DNA of 10,052 nt, taken from the NCBI GenBank assembly GCA_030832235.1, contig JAURJO010000101.1, positions 1-10,052 on the forward strand, given 5' to 3'. Positions within the stretch are counted from its first letter, which is position 1, and each line of letters begins with the position of its first letter. Both the position numbers and the translations under genes were made by a program. The notes beneath the pieces are model-generated. The model saw only the letters and a program-made list of their open reading frames with translations. It was not told the DNA's origin and did not search any database. Below are positions 1 through 7,332 of the stretch, in pieces. This DNA comes from Verrucomicrobiota bacterium (GTDB lineage: Bacteria; Verrucomicrobiota; Verrucomicrobiia; Opitutales; Opitutaceae).

Positions 1-1894
1 GAATCTCGCCGAACTGGAGGATCTCCAGCACGTGCTTGCCGTCGATCGTCTCGTGCTCGAGCAGCGCCTCGGCCATCTTGTCGAGGGCCGGACGATGCTC
101 GCTGATGATCTGCTTCGCCCGCTTGTACTGCTCGTCGATGATGTGGAAGATCTGCTCGTCGATCTTCTTCGCCGTGTCCTCGGAGATGTTCTCGTTGCGC
201 GTGATCTCGCGGCCGAGGAAAACAGTGTCGTGCGGATCCCCGTAGGCGATGGGGCCGAGCGGACTCATTCCCCAGTCGCACACCATGTGACGCGCGATCT
301 TGGTGATCTGCTTGATGTCGCCTGCGGCGCCGCTGGAAATGTCGCCCATCACCAGTTCCTCGGCGATGCGACCGCCAAGGCCCATCGCGATCTGGCTCAG
401 CATCCGCTTCTTTGCGTGGGTAAGCACATCCTTCTTCGGAATGAACATCGTGCTCCCGAGACTGCGTCCGCGCGGGATGATCGTGACCTTGTGCACCGGG
501 AGGTGTCCGTCATCGAGCACGGCCTGCACCAAGGCGTGACCCGCCTCGTGATAGGCGGTGAGTTTCTTCTCCTCGTCGTCCATCAGGCGCCGACGCTCGC
601 GGCCGAACTGCACCTTTTCCCGCGCGTCATCGACGTCGATCATCTCCACCTTCTTCTTGCCCCGGCGAGCCGCCAGCAGCGCTGCCTCGTTTAAAAGGTT
701 CGCCAGCTCCGCGCCGGAGAGACCGGGCGTGCCACGCGCGATGACCTGCAGGTCCACGTTCTCGGCGAGGCTGACCTTTTTGGCGTGCACCCGCAGGATC
801 TGCTCACGACCGATGAGATCGGGCAGGTCGACGTAGATCTGGCGGTCAAAACGACCCGGACGCAGCAGCGCGCTATCTAGCACATCGGGGCGGTTCGTGG
901 CGGCGATGATAATGACGCCTTCCGTGGTGTCGAAGCCGTCCATCTCCACCAGCAGCGAGTTCAGGGTCTGCTCCCGCTCGTCGTTGCCACCACCGAGCCC
1001 GGCGCCGCGCTGCCGGCCGACCGCGTCGATTTCATCAATGAAGATCAGACAGGGAGCCTGCTTCCGCCCCTGCTCAAACATGTCGCGCACACGGCTGGCG
1101 CCGACGCCCACGAACATCTCCACGAAGTCGGAACCGGAGATGCTGAAGAAGGGCACGTCAGCCTCGCCCGCGACGGCCTTCGCCAGCAGCGTCTTTCCAG
1201 TGCCGGGCGGGCCCACCATCAGGATGCCCTTCGGAATCCGGCCTCCCATGCGGGTGAATTTCTTCGGGTCCTTGAGGAATTCGACGACCTCCGAAACCTC
1301 TTCCTTGGCCTCGTCGCAACCGGCCACGTCGGCGAACGTGATCTTGTCTCGGTCGCGCGTCAGCAACTTGGCGCGGCTCTTGCCGAAGCTCAGCGCTCCC
1401 CTGCCCGCCTGCCGCAGTTGCCGCAGGAAAAGGAAGTATACCAGGCCGATGATGATCAGGAACGGGACCACTTGCGCCGCGATCGACGTGAGCAAAGTCT
1501 GCGAGGGCTGTTCGGCAAAAACCTTCGTCCGCGCCAAACGCTCGTGCGTCGCTTCGGTCACGCGTCCCGCCGCGCGGAAATCACGGAACGGCGAAGACGC
1601 GTCCCGCCGGCTCTGGCCGGCGATGATCATCCAATCCGAACGACCGCCGCTCGGGTCGGCGCGCATCACCGCCGCCTTGCCTGGCTCGCGGTTCACGTTA
1701 CCCGCTTCCGCACGCTCCACGACCTCTTGAATCGTGAGCGTCTCGGGACTCGAGATGGTCTGCCCGGGGATGAAAATCAGCGCCATCACCGCGGCCACCA
1801 GCGCCAGCCAAAAGAAAAGCATCTTCGGCTGGAAACGGTCCGGTGGAAGGCTCTTTAGCTGACGACGCGGCTTCTTGTTTTCGGATTCGGGCAT
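1..1894 (-). CDS. ftsH: ATP-dependent zinc metalloprotease FtsH (C-terminus cut by window edge)
   Basis: Membrane-anchored AAA+ protease that unfolds and degrades membrane and short-lived cytosolic proteins at the inner membrane. I translated 631 codons from the ATG at 1894. They show a charged N-terminal tail, a first membrane helix at about 25-43, an extracytoplasmic domain at about 44-133 and a second helix at about 134-158. The AAA+ module has Walker A GPPGTGKT (228-235), pore loop FVG (261-263), Walker B LIFIDEID (283-290) and the second region of homology with arginines 345 and 348. The zinc site is HEAGH (449-453), with Asp526 the likely third ligand. The frame is open to base 1, so only a short C-terminal tail should be missing. 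It is last in the minus-strand cluster, 46 bases after tilS; a tilS-ftsH neighbourhood is common in bacteria. No Shine-Dalgarno sequence precedes the start; the leader instead carries CCTCCT. The identification is certain; the exact start is very likely. Confidence 0.97.
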   Translation of the reverse strand, partial: MPESENKKPRRQLKSLPPDRFQPKMLFFWLALVAAVMALIFIPGQTISSPETLTIQEVVERAEAGNVNREPGKAAVMRADPSGGRSDWMIIAGQSRRDASSPFRDFRAAGRVTEATHERLARTKVFAEQPSQTLLTSIAAQVVPFLIIIGLVYFLFLRQLRQAGRGALSFGKSRAKLLTRDRDKITFADVAGCDEAKEEVSEVVEFLKDPKKFTRMGGRIPKGILMVGPPGTGKTLLAKAVAGEADVPFFSISGSDFVEMFVGVGASRVRDMFEQGRKQAPCLIFIDEIDAVGRQRGAGLGGGNDEREQTLNSLLVEMDGFDTTEGVIIIAATNRPDVLDSALLRPGRFDRQIYVDLPDLIGREQILRVHAKKVSLAENVDLQVIARGTPGLSGAELANLLNEAALLAARRGKKKVEMIDVDDAREKVQFGRERRRLMDDEEKKLTAYHEAGHALVQAVLDDGHLPVHKVTIIPRGRSLGSTMFIPKKDVLTHAKKRMLSQIAMGLGGRIAEELVMGDISSGAAGDIKQITKIARHMVCDWGMSPLGPIAYGDPHDTVFLGREITRNENISEDTAKKIDEQIFHIIDEQYKRAKQIISEHRPALDKMAEALLEHETIDGKHVLEILQFGEI

Positions 1895-1940
1895 TGCGAG
1901 GAGGACGGAAGGGAGACCGTGGATGTTCCGGTAGGATAAG

Positions 1941-2960
1941 TCAATTGGACCTCCCTCGGTCGCGCGCGTTCCGGCGCGGGCGTGCAATCGGCTCAAGTGC
2001 GAGAACGCCGCCGTCGCTCACTGCGAACCAATCCCGACCCGAGCTTTGCCGAATGCGCCGTACGGCCTCGACTTGCTGGAGAAGCGTGTCGAACGCGGCG
2101 CGAGAGAGCACGGCCGCAGGAGGGTTGGCCAGTACCCAACGCTGCAACGCCCGCCGCCAAATGGCGCGCGGGGCGCCCCGTAGCCGTGCAATCCGGAGCC
2201 GCCCCCGCTTGTCCAGCGGACGCAACCGCTCGAGCCATGCCTCCAGCGCGACATCATCCTCCTCCAGCAACTCTCTCGCGCGCGCCGCGCCCGCCACCGC
2301 GTCGCGTCCGGCCGCCCGCTGCCACCTCGGCAGGACATCGTTGCGCACCCGATTGCGCAGGTAGCGGCTGCTGCCGTTGCTCGCGTCCTCCCGCCACGCG
2401 ATGCCGGCCTTGCGCAGCGACGCCGCGATCTCGGCGTGACGCAGGCCAAGCAAGGGCCGGATATGCACCCGTCCATCGAGGAACTTTTGCACCGGACGCG
2501 GTGCCGACAACCCGCCGGCGCCGCTGCCGCGGGCAAGCCGCATCAGCATGGTTTCGGCGACGTCGTCCTGCTGATGGCCGAACCAGAGCACCCGCGCCCG
2601 GCTCCGCAGAAACGCGTGGCGCGCCTCGCGGGCCTCCGCCTCGCTCGCGTCCCGGCGCCGCTCGGTCCAATCGGCGGTGGCGAACGCGACCCCGAGCCCG
2701 GCGCAGACGCGCCGGCAGAAATCGGCATCCGCGTGCGAAGCGCGGCCCCGCAGTCGATGGTTGAAATGAAGGGCGAGAAGCCGGCCGCGGCGTTCCGGCC
2801 AGTGCGCCCAAAGCAGCAGTAGCAACGCGAGCGAATCGGCGCCGCCGGAAAAAGCCACGCCCCAACGGCCTCGGCCCGCGGCTTCCGCCCAAGCCAACAC
2901 CGCGGGATGCAGGCGCTGCCGCGGGATGACCGCGGCGAGCGCCTCCGCGCGCTCAGGCAA
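1941..2960 (-). CDS. tilS: tRNA(Ile)-lysidine synthase TilS, TTG start, short form
   Basis: Converts cytidine 34 of the CAU-anticodon isoleucine tRNA to lysidine using ATP and lysine, so that it reads AUA and is charged with Ile. From the TTG at 2960 the protein has 339 residues. Visible are the PP-loop SGGADS (38-43), HFNHRLRG (65-72), the GHQQDDVAETMLMRLARGSG block (128-147) and the DASNGSSRYLRNRVRN block (192-207), all typical of TilS. It ends at about the size of short TilS proteins such as that of Aquifex, and I see no extra C-terminal TilS domain. The frame stays open upstream into serS, but that part is arginine- and serine-rich shadow sequence. No in-frame ATG or GTG lies between the serS end and the PP-loop except a GTG at codon 21. 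TTG at 2960 overlaps the serS stop by 8 bases and has AAGGAA 10 bases before it. Start choice is inferred; function is secure. Confidence 0.93.
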   Translation of the reverse strand: MPERAEALAAVIPRQRLHPAVLAWAEAAGRGRWGVAFSGGADSLALLLLLWAHWPERRGRLLALHFNHRLRGRASHADADFCRRVCAGLGVAFATADWTERRRDASEAEAREARHAFLRSRARVLWFGHQQDDVAETMLMRLARGSGAGGLSAPRPVQKFLDGRVHIRPLLGLRHAEIAASLRKAGIAWREDASNGSSRYLRNRVRNDVLPRWQRAAGRDAVAGAARARELLEEDDVALEAWLERLRPLDKRGRLRIARLRGAPRAIWRRALQRWVLANPPAAVLSRAAFDTLLQQVEAVRRIRQSSGRDWFAVSDGGVLALEPIARPRRNARDRGRSN

Positions 2961-4224
2961 ACGAGAGGTATTCCTTGCCAAAGTGCGGGACCAGCGCGTC
3001 CGGGATCCGCACGCGGCCGTCGGGCTGGAGGTTATTCTCGAGCAACGCGGCGAGCACGCGGGGCACCGCGAGGCCGGAGCCGTTGAGCGTGTGCACGAGC
3101 TCGGGCTTGCCGGTTTCCTTGGACCGGAAACGAATCTGGGCGCGCCGAGCCTGGAAGGCCTCGAAATTCGAGCAGCTCGACACCTCGAGCCATCGCTTCT
3201 GGCCGCCCGACCACACCTCAAGGTCGTATTTCTTCGACTGCGCGAATCCGAGGTCGCCGCCGCACATCAGCAGCACGCGGTATGGCAATCCGAGTTTGCG
3301 CAGCATGCGTTCGGCGTCGTCGCGCAGCTTGTCGAGCTCCACGTAACTGGTCGACGGATGCACCCACTTCAGCAGTTCGACCTTATCGAACTGGTGCAGG
3401 CGGTTGAGGCCGCGGACATCCTTGCCGTAGCTGCCCGCCTCGCGGCGGAAGCACGGCGTGTAGGCGCAGCGCAGCACCGGCAGCGCCGATTCCTCGAGGA
3501 TCTCGTCGCGGAAGAAATTCGTCAGCGGCACCTCGGCGGTCGGCACCGCGTAGAGATGGTCCGGGGTCGTCTCGTACATCTGCCCTTCCTTGTCCGGCAG
3601 CTGCCCGGTGGCGGTCGCGCTCGCCGCGTTCACAAAGATCGGCGGCGAGACCTCGACGTAACCCGCGCGGGTGTCCTCCTCGAGGAAGAATTGCAGCAGG
3701 GCGCGCACGAGCCGCGCGCCGTCGCCGACGTAGAAGGGGAAACCGGCGCCGGTCACCTTGGCGCCGCGCGCGAAGTCGAACAGCCGGTCGAAACCGGGGA
3801 TTTCCCAATGCGCGACCGCGTGGGCCGAAACGGAGGCCGGATCACCGTGCGTCGAGAAGACGACGTTCTCCTCGGGCGTGCGACCCTCGGGCACGCTGGC
3901 GTGCGGAAGATTGGGGACGGAAAGCATCGCCTGGCGGAAGCGGTCCTCGATTTCCTTCAATCGAGCGTCGTGGTCCTTCACCTTGGCGGAAACCGCCTTC
4001 ATCTCGGCTACCTTCGCGATGAACTCGGGCGAGCCTTTCGGCAGCGCGGCCATCGCCGTATTGGCGGTCTTTTGCGACGCGCGCAGCGACTCCGTCTCCT
4101 GGAGCAGCGAGCGCCACGAGGCGTCGATCGCGAGCACGGCGTCGACGTCGACCTGGAGGTGTTTTTTGGCAATGGCGGCCCGGACGAGATCGGGCGACTC
4201 ACGAAGCAGCTTGGGATCGAGCAT
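2953..4224 (-). CDS. serS: Serine--tRNA ligase
   Basis: Cytosolic class II aminoacyl-tRNA synthetase that charges tRNA-Ser (and tRNA-Sec where present) with serine. The 423-residue protein has the usual bacterial length. The N-terminal half (about 35-100) is the charged coiled-coil arm that contacts the long variable arm of tRNA-Ser. The catalytic core shows TAEVPLTN (229-236), motif 2 with FRREAGSYGKDVRGLNRLHQF (split here as FRREAGS at 259-265 and RGLNRLHQF at 271-279), and motif 3 NGSGLAVPR (381-389). Motif 3 has Pro where many bacterial enzymes have Gly; the essential Arg389 is present. The ATG at 4224 gives the standard MLDPKLLR opening. The gene starts 18 bases after the GT9 stop and its end overlaps tilS by 8 bases, so it is probably co-transcribed with both. 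No clear Shine-Dalgarno sequence precedes it. Confidence 0.98.
   Translation of the reverse strand: MLDPKLLRESPDLVRAAIAKKHLQVDVDAVLAIDASWRSLLQETESLRASQKTANTAMAALPKGSPEFIAKVAEMKAVSAKVKDHDARLKEIEDRFRQAMLSVPNLPHASVPEGRTPEENVVFSTHGDPASVSAHAVAHWEIPGFDRLFDFARGAKVTGAGFPFYVGDGARLVRALLQFFLEEDTRAGYVEVSPPIFVNAASATATGQLPDKEGQMYETTPDHLYAVPTAEVPLTNFFRDEILEESALPVLRCAYTPCFRREAGSYGKDVRGLNRLHQFDKVELLKWVHPSTSYVELDKLRDDAERMLRKLGLPYRVLLMCGGDLGFAQSKKYDLEVWSGGQKRWLEVSSCSNFEAFQARRAQIRFRSKETGKPELVHTLNGSGLAVPRVLAALLENNLQPDGRVRIPDALVPHFGKEYLSFA
2971..2976 (-). promoter_or_regulatory. Ribosome binding site supporting the tilS TTG start
   Basis: The minus strand reads AAGGAA inside the last codons of serS, 10 bases before the TTG at 2960. 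It supports a non-ATG, translationally coupled start for tilS. It lies within coding sequence, so its conservation may reflect serS codons alone. Confidence 0.5.
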
Positions 4225-4242
4225 GGGAAATGGATCGGGATT

Positions 4243-5199
4243 TCAGGCGAAACGCGCCCGGGCCCGTTGAAAACGGGAGTAAACGTCCTTGGCCGAGAGC
4301 AGCTTGAGGTCGCCCAGCGGGGCCTGCACGACGACGTTGCCCGGGCGATTGAGTGGATAAGGACCAAACAAGCGCGGATCGGTCGGACCAAAAATCCCCA
4401 TCACGCGCACACCCATCGCGGCCGCGAGATGCATCGGACCGCTGTCGTTGGCGATCACCCAGTCGGCGCGGCGGATGAGCGCAGGAAGGGAGACGAGGCT
4501 GGTGTTGCCCGTGACATTCGCGAACTGCGCCGGCGGAAACGCGCCGCGATCGTGGACGTAGCTGCTGCCGGCCCAGACAACCTTCCGGTTGCGATCTTCG
4601 CGGAGCACGAGCTCGGTCAACTGCTTGAAGCCACCCCAGCACTTCTCGGCGCGCCGGCTGTCGACGAACATCACGATCGGTCGGCCGCCTCCTCGGGCGT
4701 CGGCGAAACTGAGGCGTAGATTCTCGACCTCGCGGAACTCGAGTTCGCCGGCCAGCTCGGGCTCCGCCCCGAGCACGGGGCAGAATTGCAGCAGGATCTC
4801 GAGGGCGTGGCTGCGCCGGCCATCCGCGGGAAGCGGCACCCGCTCCGTGTAGAACACGCCCGAAAACTCGCGCGCGTCGCTGCGACCCACCTTGCGGTCG
4901 GCTTGCACGCGCGACGTGAGCAACCCGGTGCGCAGCAATCCCTGGAAGTCGAAAACCCAGTCGTAGCGGCGTTTCCGTAGTTCCTTCGCGAGCCGCAAAA
5001 AACCCTTCGCGCCACCGCCGCGCTCGAAGATGAAAACCTCGTCGACCGCCGTGCACGCGCGCACGATCGGCGCAAAGATCTCCCGCACGACCCACGAGAT
5101 GCGAAGGTGCCGCACCTGCGCCTTGAGGGACGCGGCGACCTGCAGCCCGTGGACGATGTCGCCCAGGGAGGAAGGTTTGATGATGAGGAGCTCGGTCAT
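4243..5199 (-). CDS. Glycosyltransferase family 9 protein (LPS heptosyltransferase-like)
   Basis: GT9 enzymes transfer heptose or related sugars from nucleotide donors to the inner core of lipopolysaccharide on the cytoplasmic face of the inner membrane. The 318-residue protein opens with LLIIKPSSLGDIVHGL (4-19), the GT9 N-terminal motif, in which Asp14 matches the proposed catalytic base of WaaC and WaaF. FDFQGLLRTG (83-92), NDSGPMHLAAAMG (251-263) and FGPTDPRLFGPY (270-281) follow; the last two form the donor-binding part of the C-terminal Rossmann domain. The FGPTDP and FDFQG segments look more like WaaC than WaaF, but donor and acceptor cannot be told from sequence alone, so no symbol is given. 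The ATG at 5199 is chosen because the GT9 motif starts four residues later; the frame remains open further upstream. No Shine-Dalgarno sequence precedes it; a short leader ORF ends on its start codon. First gene of the minus-strand cluster. Confidence 0.92.
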   Translation of the reverse strand: MTELLIIKPSSLGDIVHGLQVAASLKAQVRHLRISWVVREIFAPIVRACTAVDEVFIFERGGGAKGFLRLAKELRKRRYDWVFDFQGLLRTGLLTSRVQADRKVGRSDAREFSGVFYTERVPLPADGRRSHALEILLQFCPVLGAEPELAGELEFREVENLRLSFADARGGGRPIVMFVDSRRAEKCWGGFKQLTELVLREDRNRKVVWAGSSYVHDRGAFPPAQFANVTGNTSLVSLPALIRRADWVIANDSGPMHLAAAMGVRVMGIFGPTDPRLFGPYPLNRPGNVVVQAPLGDLKLLSAKDVYSRFQRARARFA

Positions 5200-5246
5200 G
5201 GCGCGGACCGCGGCCCGTCGCCGCGGCGAAGCGTGAAAACTCCCAT
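5196..5246 (-). CDS. Possible 16-residue leader ORF coupled to the GT9 gene
   Basis: On the minus strand an ATG at 5246 follows AGAGGAG (5257-5251) by four bases, one of the better ribosome binding sites in the window. It opens MGVFTLRRGDGPRSAP and then stops at TGA (5198-5196). That stop overlaps the GT9 start as ATGA, in a different frame. The GT9 gene has no Shine-Dalgarno sequence of its own, so reading the leader and restarting is a sensible way to translate it. The peptide shows no recognisable family, and no run of one amino acid that would suggest attenuation. The alternative is chance: a 51-base ORF in GC-rich DNA is not rare. The binding site and the exact stop-start overlap are the reasons to list it. 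Confidence 0.4.
   Translation of the reverse strand: MGVFTLRRGDGPRSAP
5208..5226 (-). promoter_or_regulatory. GC-only hairpin just before the GT9 start
   Basis: In the minus-strand transcript CCGCGGC, loop GACGG, GCCGCGG forms a perfect 7-bp all-GC stem. It ends eight bases before the GT9 ATG and lies wholly inside the leader ORF. Such a stem would hinder ribosome loading at the GT9 start, and ribosomes translating the leader would open it. The structure is seen directly; the role is inferred. Confidence 0.4.
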
Positions 5247-5250
5247 CGCG

Positions 5251-5257
5251 CTCCTCT
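5251..5257 (-). promoter_or_regulatory. Strong Shine-Dalgarno sequence of the leader ORF
   Basis: The minus strand reads AGAGGAG four bases before the ATG at 5246. It is out of frame with the GT9 gene and about 50 bases from the GT9 start, too far to serve it directly. Confidence 0.45.
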
Positions 5258-5284
5258 GAAATCAAACGGAAACCGCCCTGCTGG

Positions 5285-5303
5285 ATGTTGTAACGTATAA
5301 CGT
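5285..5303. promoter_or_regulatory. AT-rich regulatory patch with TAACGT direct repeat, between divergent genes
   Basis: The 183-base gap between the GT9 gene and the dehydratase gene contains an unusually AT-rich patch. TAACGT occurs twice (5291-5296 and 5298-5303) on a 7-base period. The patch also reads as an imperfect inverted repeat, GTT.TA at 5287-5292 and TA.AAC at 5296-5301, which resembles operators of GntR- or LacI-type sugar regulators. TATAAC (5296-5301) could be a -10 box for the plus-strand dehydratase, but I find no -35 box at a proper distance. An operator is a guess; the rest of the gap shows no other clear signal apart from the leader ORF and its hairpin. Confidence 0.25.
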
Positions 5304-5382
5304 GACGCAGGCCGGGCGGCCGCTTGCGGTTTGCCAGCGACGCCGGCGCGGCGCCAAGGTTCGCGTTTCCCGCATCATCGAA

Positions 5383-7332
5383 ATGGATCCTATTCTCGAC
5401 ACCCCCGGCGACGCCATTTTCCAGCTGCGCACCACCGCGCCGGGGCCCGCGGGGAGCTTGCCCCTGGAGGCCGCGCATCTCGCGCGCCTGAGTAGCGGCG
5501 ACCTCTTCGGGCTCACACAGAACGCCGGCATGGGCTGGAATCCGGCGAAACTGCGCGGGAAGGAGTTCCTCATCCTCAGCACGCAGGGCGGGATCCGCGC
5601 CCCGGATGGCACGCCCGTCGCGCTCGGCTACCACACCGGGCATTGGGAGGTGGGCCTGCTGATGGAGGAGGCGGCGCGCACATTCTCCGCTTCGGGCGCG
5701 ACCCCATTCGCCGGATACGTCAGCGACCCCTGCGACGGCCGCACCAACGGCACCGCGGGCATGCTCGACAGCTTGCCCTACCGCAACGACGCCGCCGTCG
5801 TGCTGAGGCGTCTGATCCGCTCCTTGCCGACCCGGCGCGGCGTGCTCGGTGTGGCAACCTGCGACAAAGGACTTCCCGCCATGCTGATGGCGCTCGCGGG
5901 ATCACCCGATCTCGCGACGGTGCTCGTGCCGGGCGGAGTCACCCTGCTCGCCGAGGACGCCGAGGACACCGCGAAGGTGCAAACCCTTGCGGCGCGCTTC
6001 GCCCGCGGGGAGATCTCCCTAGATCACGCCGCCGCCATGGGCTGCCGTGCCTGCGGCTCACCGGGCGGCGGGTGTCAGTTCATGGGCACTGCCGCCAGCA
6101 GCCAAGTGGTGGCCGAGGCGCTCGGCCTTGCCCTGCCCCACTCCGCCCTCAGCCCCTCCGGGGCGGAGATCTGGCGCGATCTGGCACGACGCTCCGCGCG
6201 CGCGTTGATGGCGTTGGAAGCGGCCGGAACGACGACGAAGGACATCCTTTGCCCCGACGCGCTGCATAACGCGATGGTGGCCCACGCGGCCTTTGGCGGG
6301 TCGACAAATCTGCTGCTCCACGTGGCCGCGATCGCGCATGCCGCCGGCCTCCCGCGACCGACGGCAGCCGAATGGACGGAGATCAATCGCCGAGTACCGC
6401 GGCTCGTCGATGTTCTGCCCAACGGCCCGCGGAACTTCGCCACCGTGCAGGTATTTCTCGCGGGCGGCGTACCCGAGGTGATGCTGCACCTACGCGCCGC
6501 CGGCCTGCTGCGCGAAAACGTGCGCACCGTCAGCGGACGCACCCTGGGCGAGAACCTCGCTTGGTGGGAAAAGTCCGAGCGTCGCGCGCGGCTGCGCGCG
6601 AAACTTCGAGCGCTGGACGGCATCGAGGCTGACGACGTCATTCTATCTCCCGCTGCCGCCCGTGCGCGCGGACTCACCAGCACGATCACCTTCCTGCGCG
6701 GCAACCTCGCGCCGGAGGGTGCGGTCGTGAAGAGCACCGCCATTGCCCCGGAATTGATCGGGGCCGACGGCGTTTACCACCACGCGGGCCCGGCCCGTGT
6801 CTTCACCTCGGAGGCCGCCGCCATCGCCGCGCTCAAGGCGGGCAAACTGCAACCCGGAGACGTCCTCGTGCTGATCGGCATCGGCCCCGGTTCCGGCATG
6901 CCCGAGACCTATCAAATAACCTCGGCATTGAAACACCTGCGCGACGGCCAGCGCATCGCGCTCGTGACCGACGGCCGTTTTTCCGGCGTTTCCACCGGGG
7001 CGTGCGTGGGCCACGTGAGTCCCGACGCCTGGGCGGGCGGGCCGCTCGCGCGCGTTCGCGACGGCGACCTCATCGAACTGCGTATCGACACCCGCAGCCT
7101 CGAGGGGGAGGTAAACGTCAAGGGAGTGGAAAGTTCGGCGTTCAACGCGCGCGGACCGCATCCCGCGTTGAAACCGGATCCAAGGGTTCCCGCCGACACG
7201 CGTCTCTGGGCGGCGCTGCAAGCCGCCTGCGGCGGCACGTGGGGCGGTTGCGTGCACGACGCCGACCGCATCGCGCAGCTACTCGCACTCGGCTTGGAAG
7301 CCGAGCGGGCGCGCTCAGGGGGAGCCAGCTGA
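5383..7332 (+). CDS. YjhG/YagF family D-xylonate dehydratase (IlvD/Edd superfamily)
   Basis: Dehydrates an aldonic acid, most likely D-xylonate to 2-keto-3-deoxy-xylonate, in oxidative (non-phosphorylating) pentose breakdown in the cytosol. The 649-residue protein matches the E. coli YjhG/YagF subfamily nearly end to end as I remember it: PSGDLFG- and NAGMGW-like segments near 38-52, SDPCDGRTNGTAG (114-126), RNDAAVVLRRLIRSLP (134-149), CDKGLPA (160-166), GGGCQFMGTA (228-237), HAAFGGSTNLLLH (301-313) and TDGRFSGVSTGACVGHV (529-545). Cys117, Cys160 and Cys231 are the expected iron-sulfur ligands, Asp161 and Lys162 the metal-site pair, and Ser534 the likely base. The ATG at 5383 fits the family N-terminus within a few residues; the only in-frame alternative is GTG at 5302, and neither has a good ribosome binding site. 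No other pentose genes adjoin it. A different aldonate substrate is possible. The 3' end overlaps the opposite PQQ-like gene by 18 bases. Confidence 0.93.
   Translation: MDPILDTPGDAIFQLRTTAPGPAGSLPLEAAHLARLSSGDLFGLTQNAGMGWNPAKLRGKEFLILSTQGGIRAPDGTPVALGYHTGHWEVGLLMEEAARTFSASGATPFAGYVSDPCDGRTNGTAGMLDSLPYRNDAAVVLRRLIRSLPTRRGVLGVATCDKGLPAMLMALAGSPDLATVLVPGGVTLLAEDAEDTAKVQTLAARFARGEISLDHAAAMGCRACGSPGGGCQFMGTAASSQVVAEALGLALPHSALSPSGAEIWRDLARRSARALMALEAAGTTTKDILCPDALHNAMVAHAAFGGSTNLLLHVAAIAHAAGLPRPTAAEWTEINRRVPRLVDVLPNGPRNFATVQVFLAGGVPEVMLHLRAAGLLRENVRTVSGRTLGENLAWWEKSERRARLRAKLRALDGIEADDVILSPAAARARGLTSTITFLRGNLAPEGAVVKSTAIAPELIGADGVYHHAGPARVFTSEAAAIAALKAGKLQPGDVLVLIGIGPGSGMPETYQITSALKHLRDGQRIALVTDGRFSGVSTGACVGHVSPDAWAGGPLARVRDGDLIELRIDTRSLEGEVNVKGVESSAFNARGPHPALKPDPRVPADTRLWAALQAACGGTWGGCVHDADRIAQLLALGLEAERARSGGAS

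Noticed and set aside
381..389. Pro for Gly in SerRS motif 3 (protein positions 381-389)
   Set aside because: The catalytic arginine and surrounding motif are intact and Pro at this place is, as far as I recall, seen in other bacterial SerRS enzymes, so it is not evidence of altered function.
897..1730. 277-codon plus-strand frame
   Set aside because: Antisense to the FtsH AAA+ domain; serine- and arginine-rich with no motif. A shadow of ftsH codon bias.
1916..1944. Possible promoter for ftsH (TTGACT at 1939-1944 on the minus strand)
   Set aside because: No -10-like hexamer appears 16-18 bases downstream; the sequence there is CCACGG or CACGGT.
2926..4719. 597-codon open frame on the plus strand
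   Set aside because: It lies antisense to serS and the GT9 gene, which both have clear family motifs. Its His/Arg/Val-rich translation matches no family and is a GC-bias shadow.
4243..5643. Extending the GT9 protein to a start near 5643
   Set aside because: The extension would cross the divergent control region and the 5' part of the dehydratase gene. The GT9 motif begins at residue 4 when the ATG at 5199 is used.
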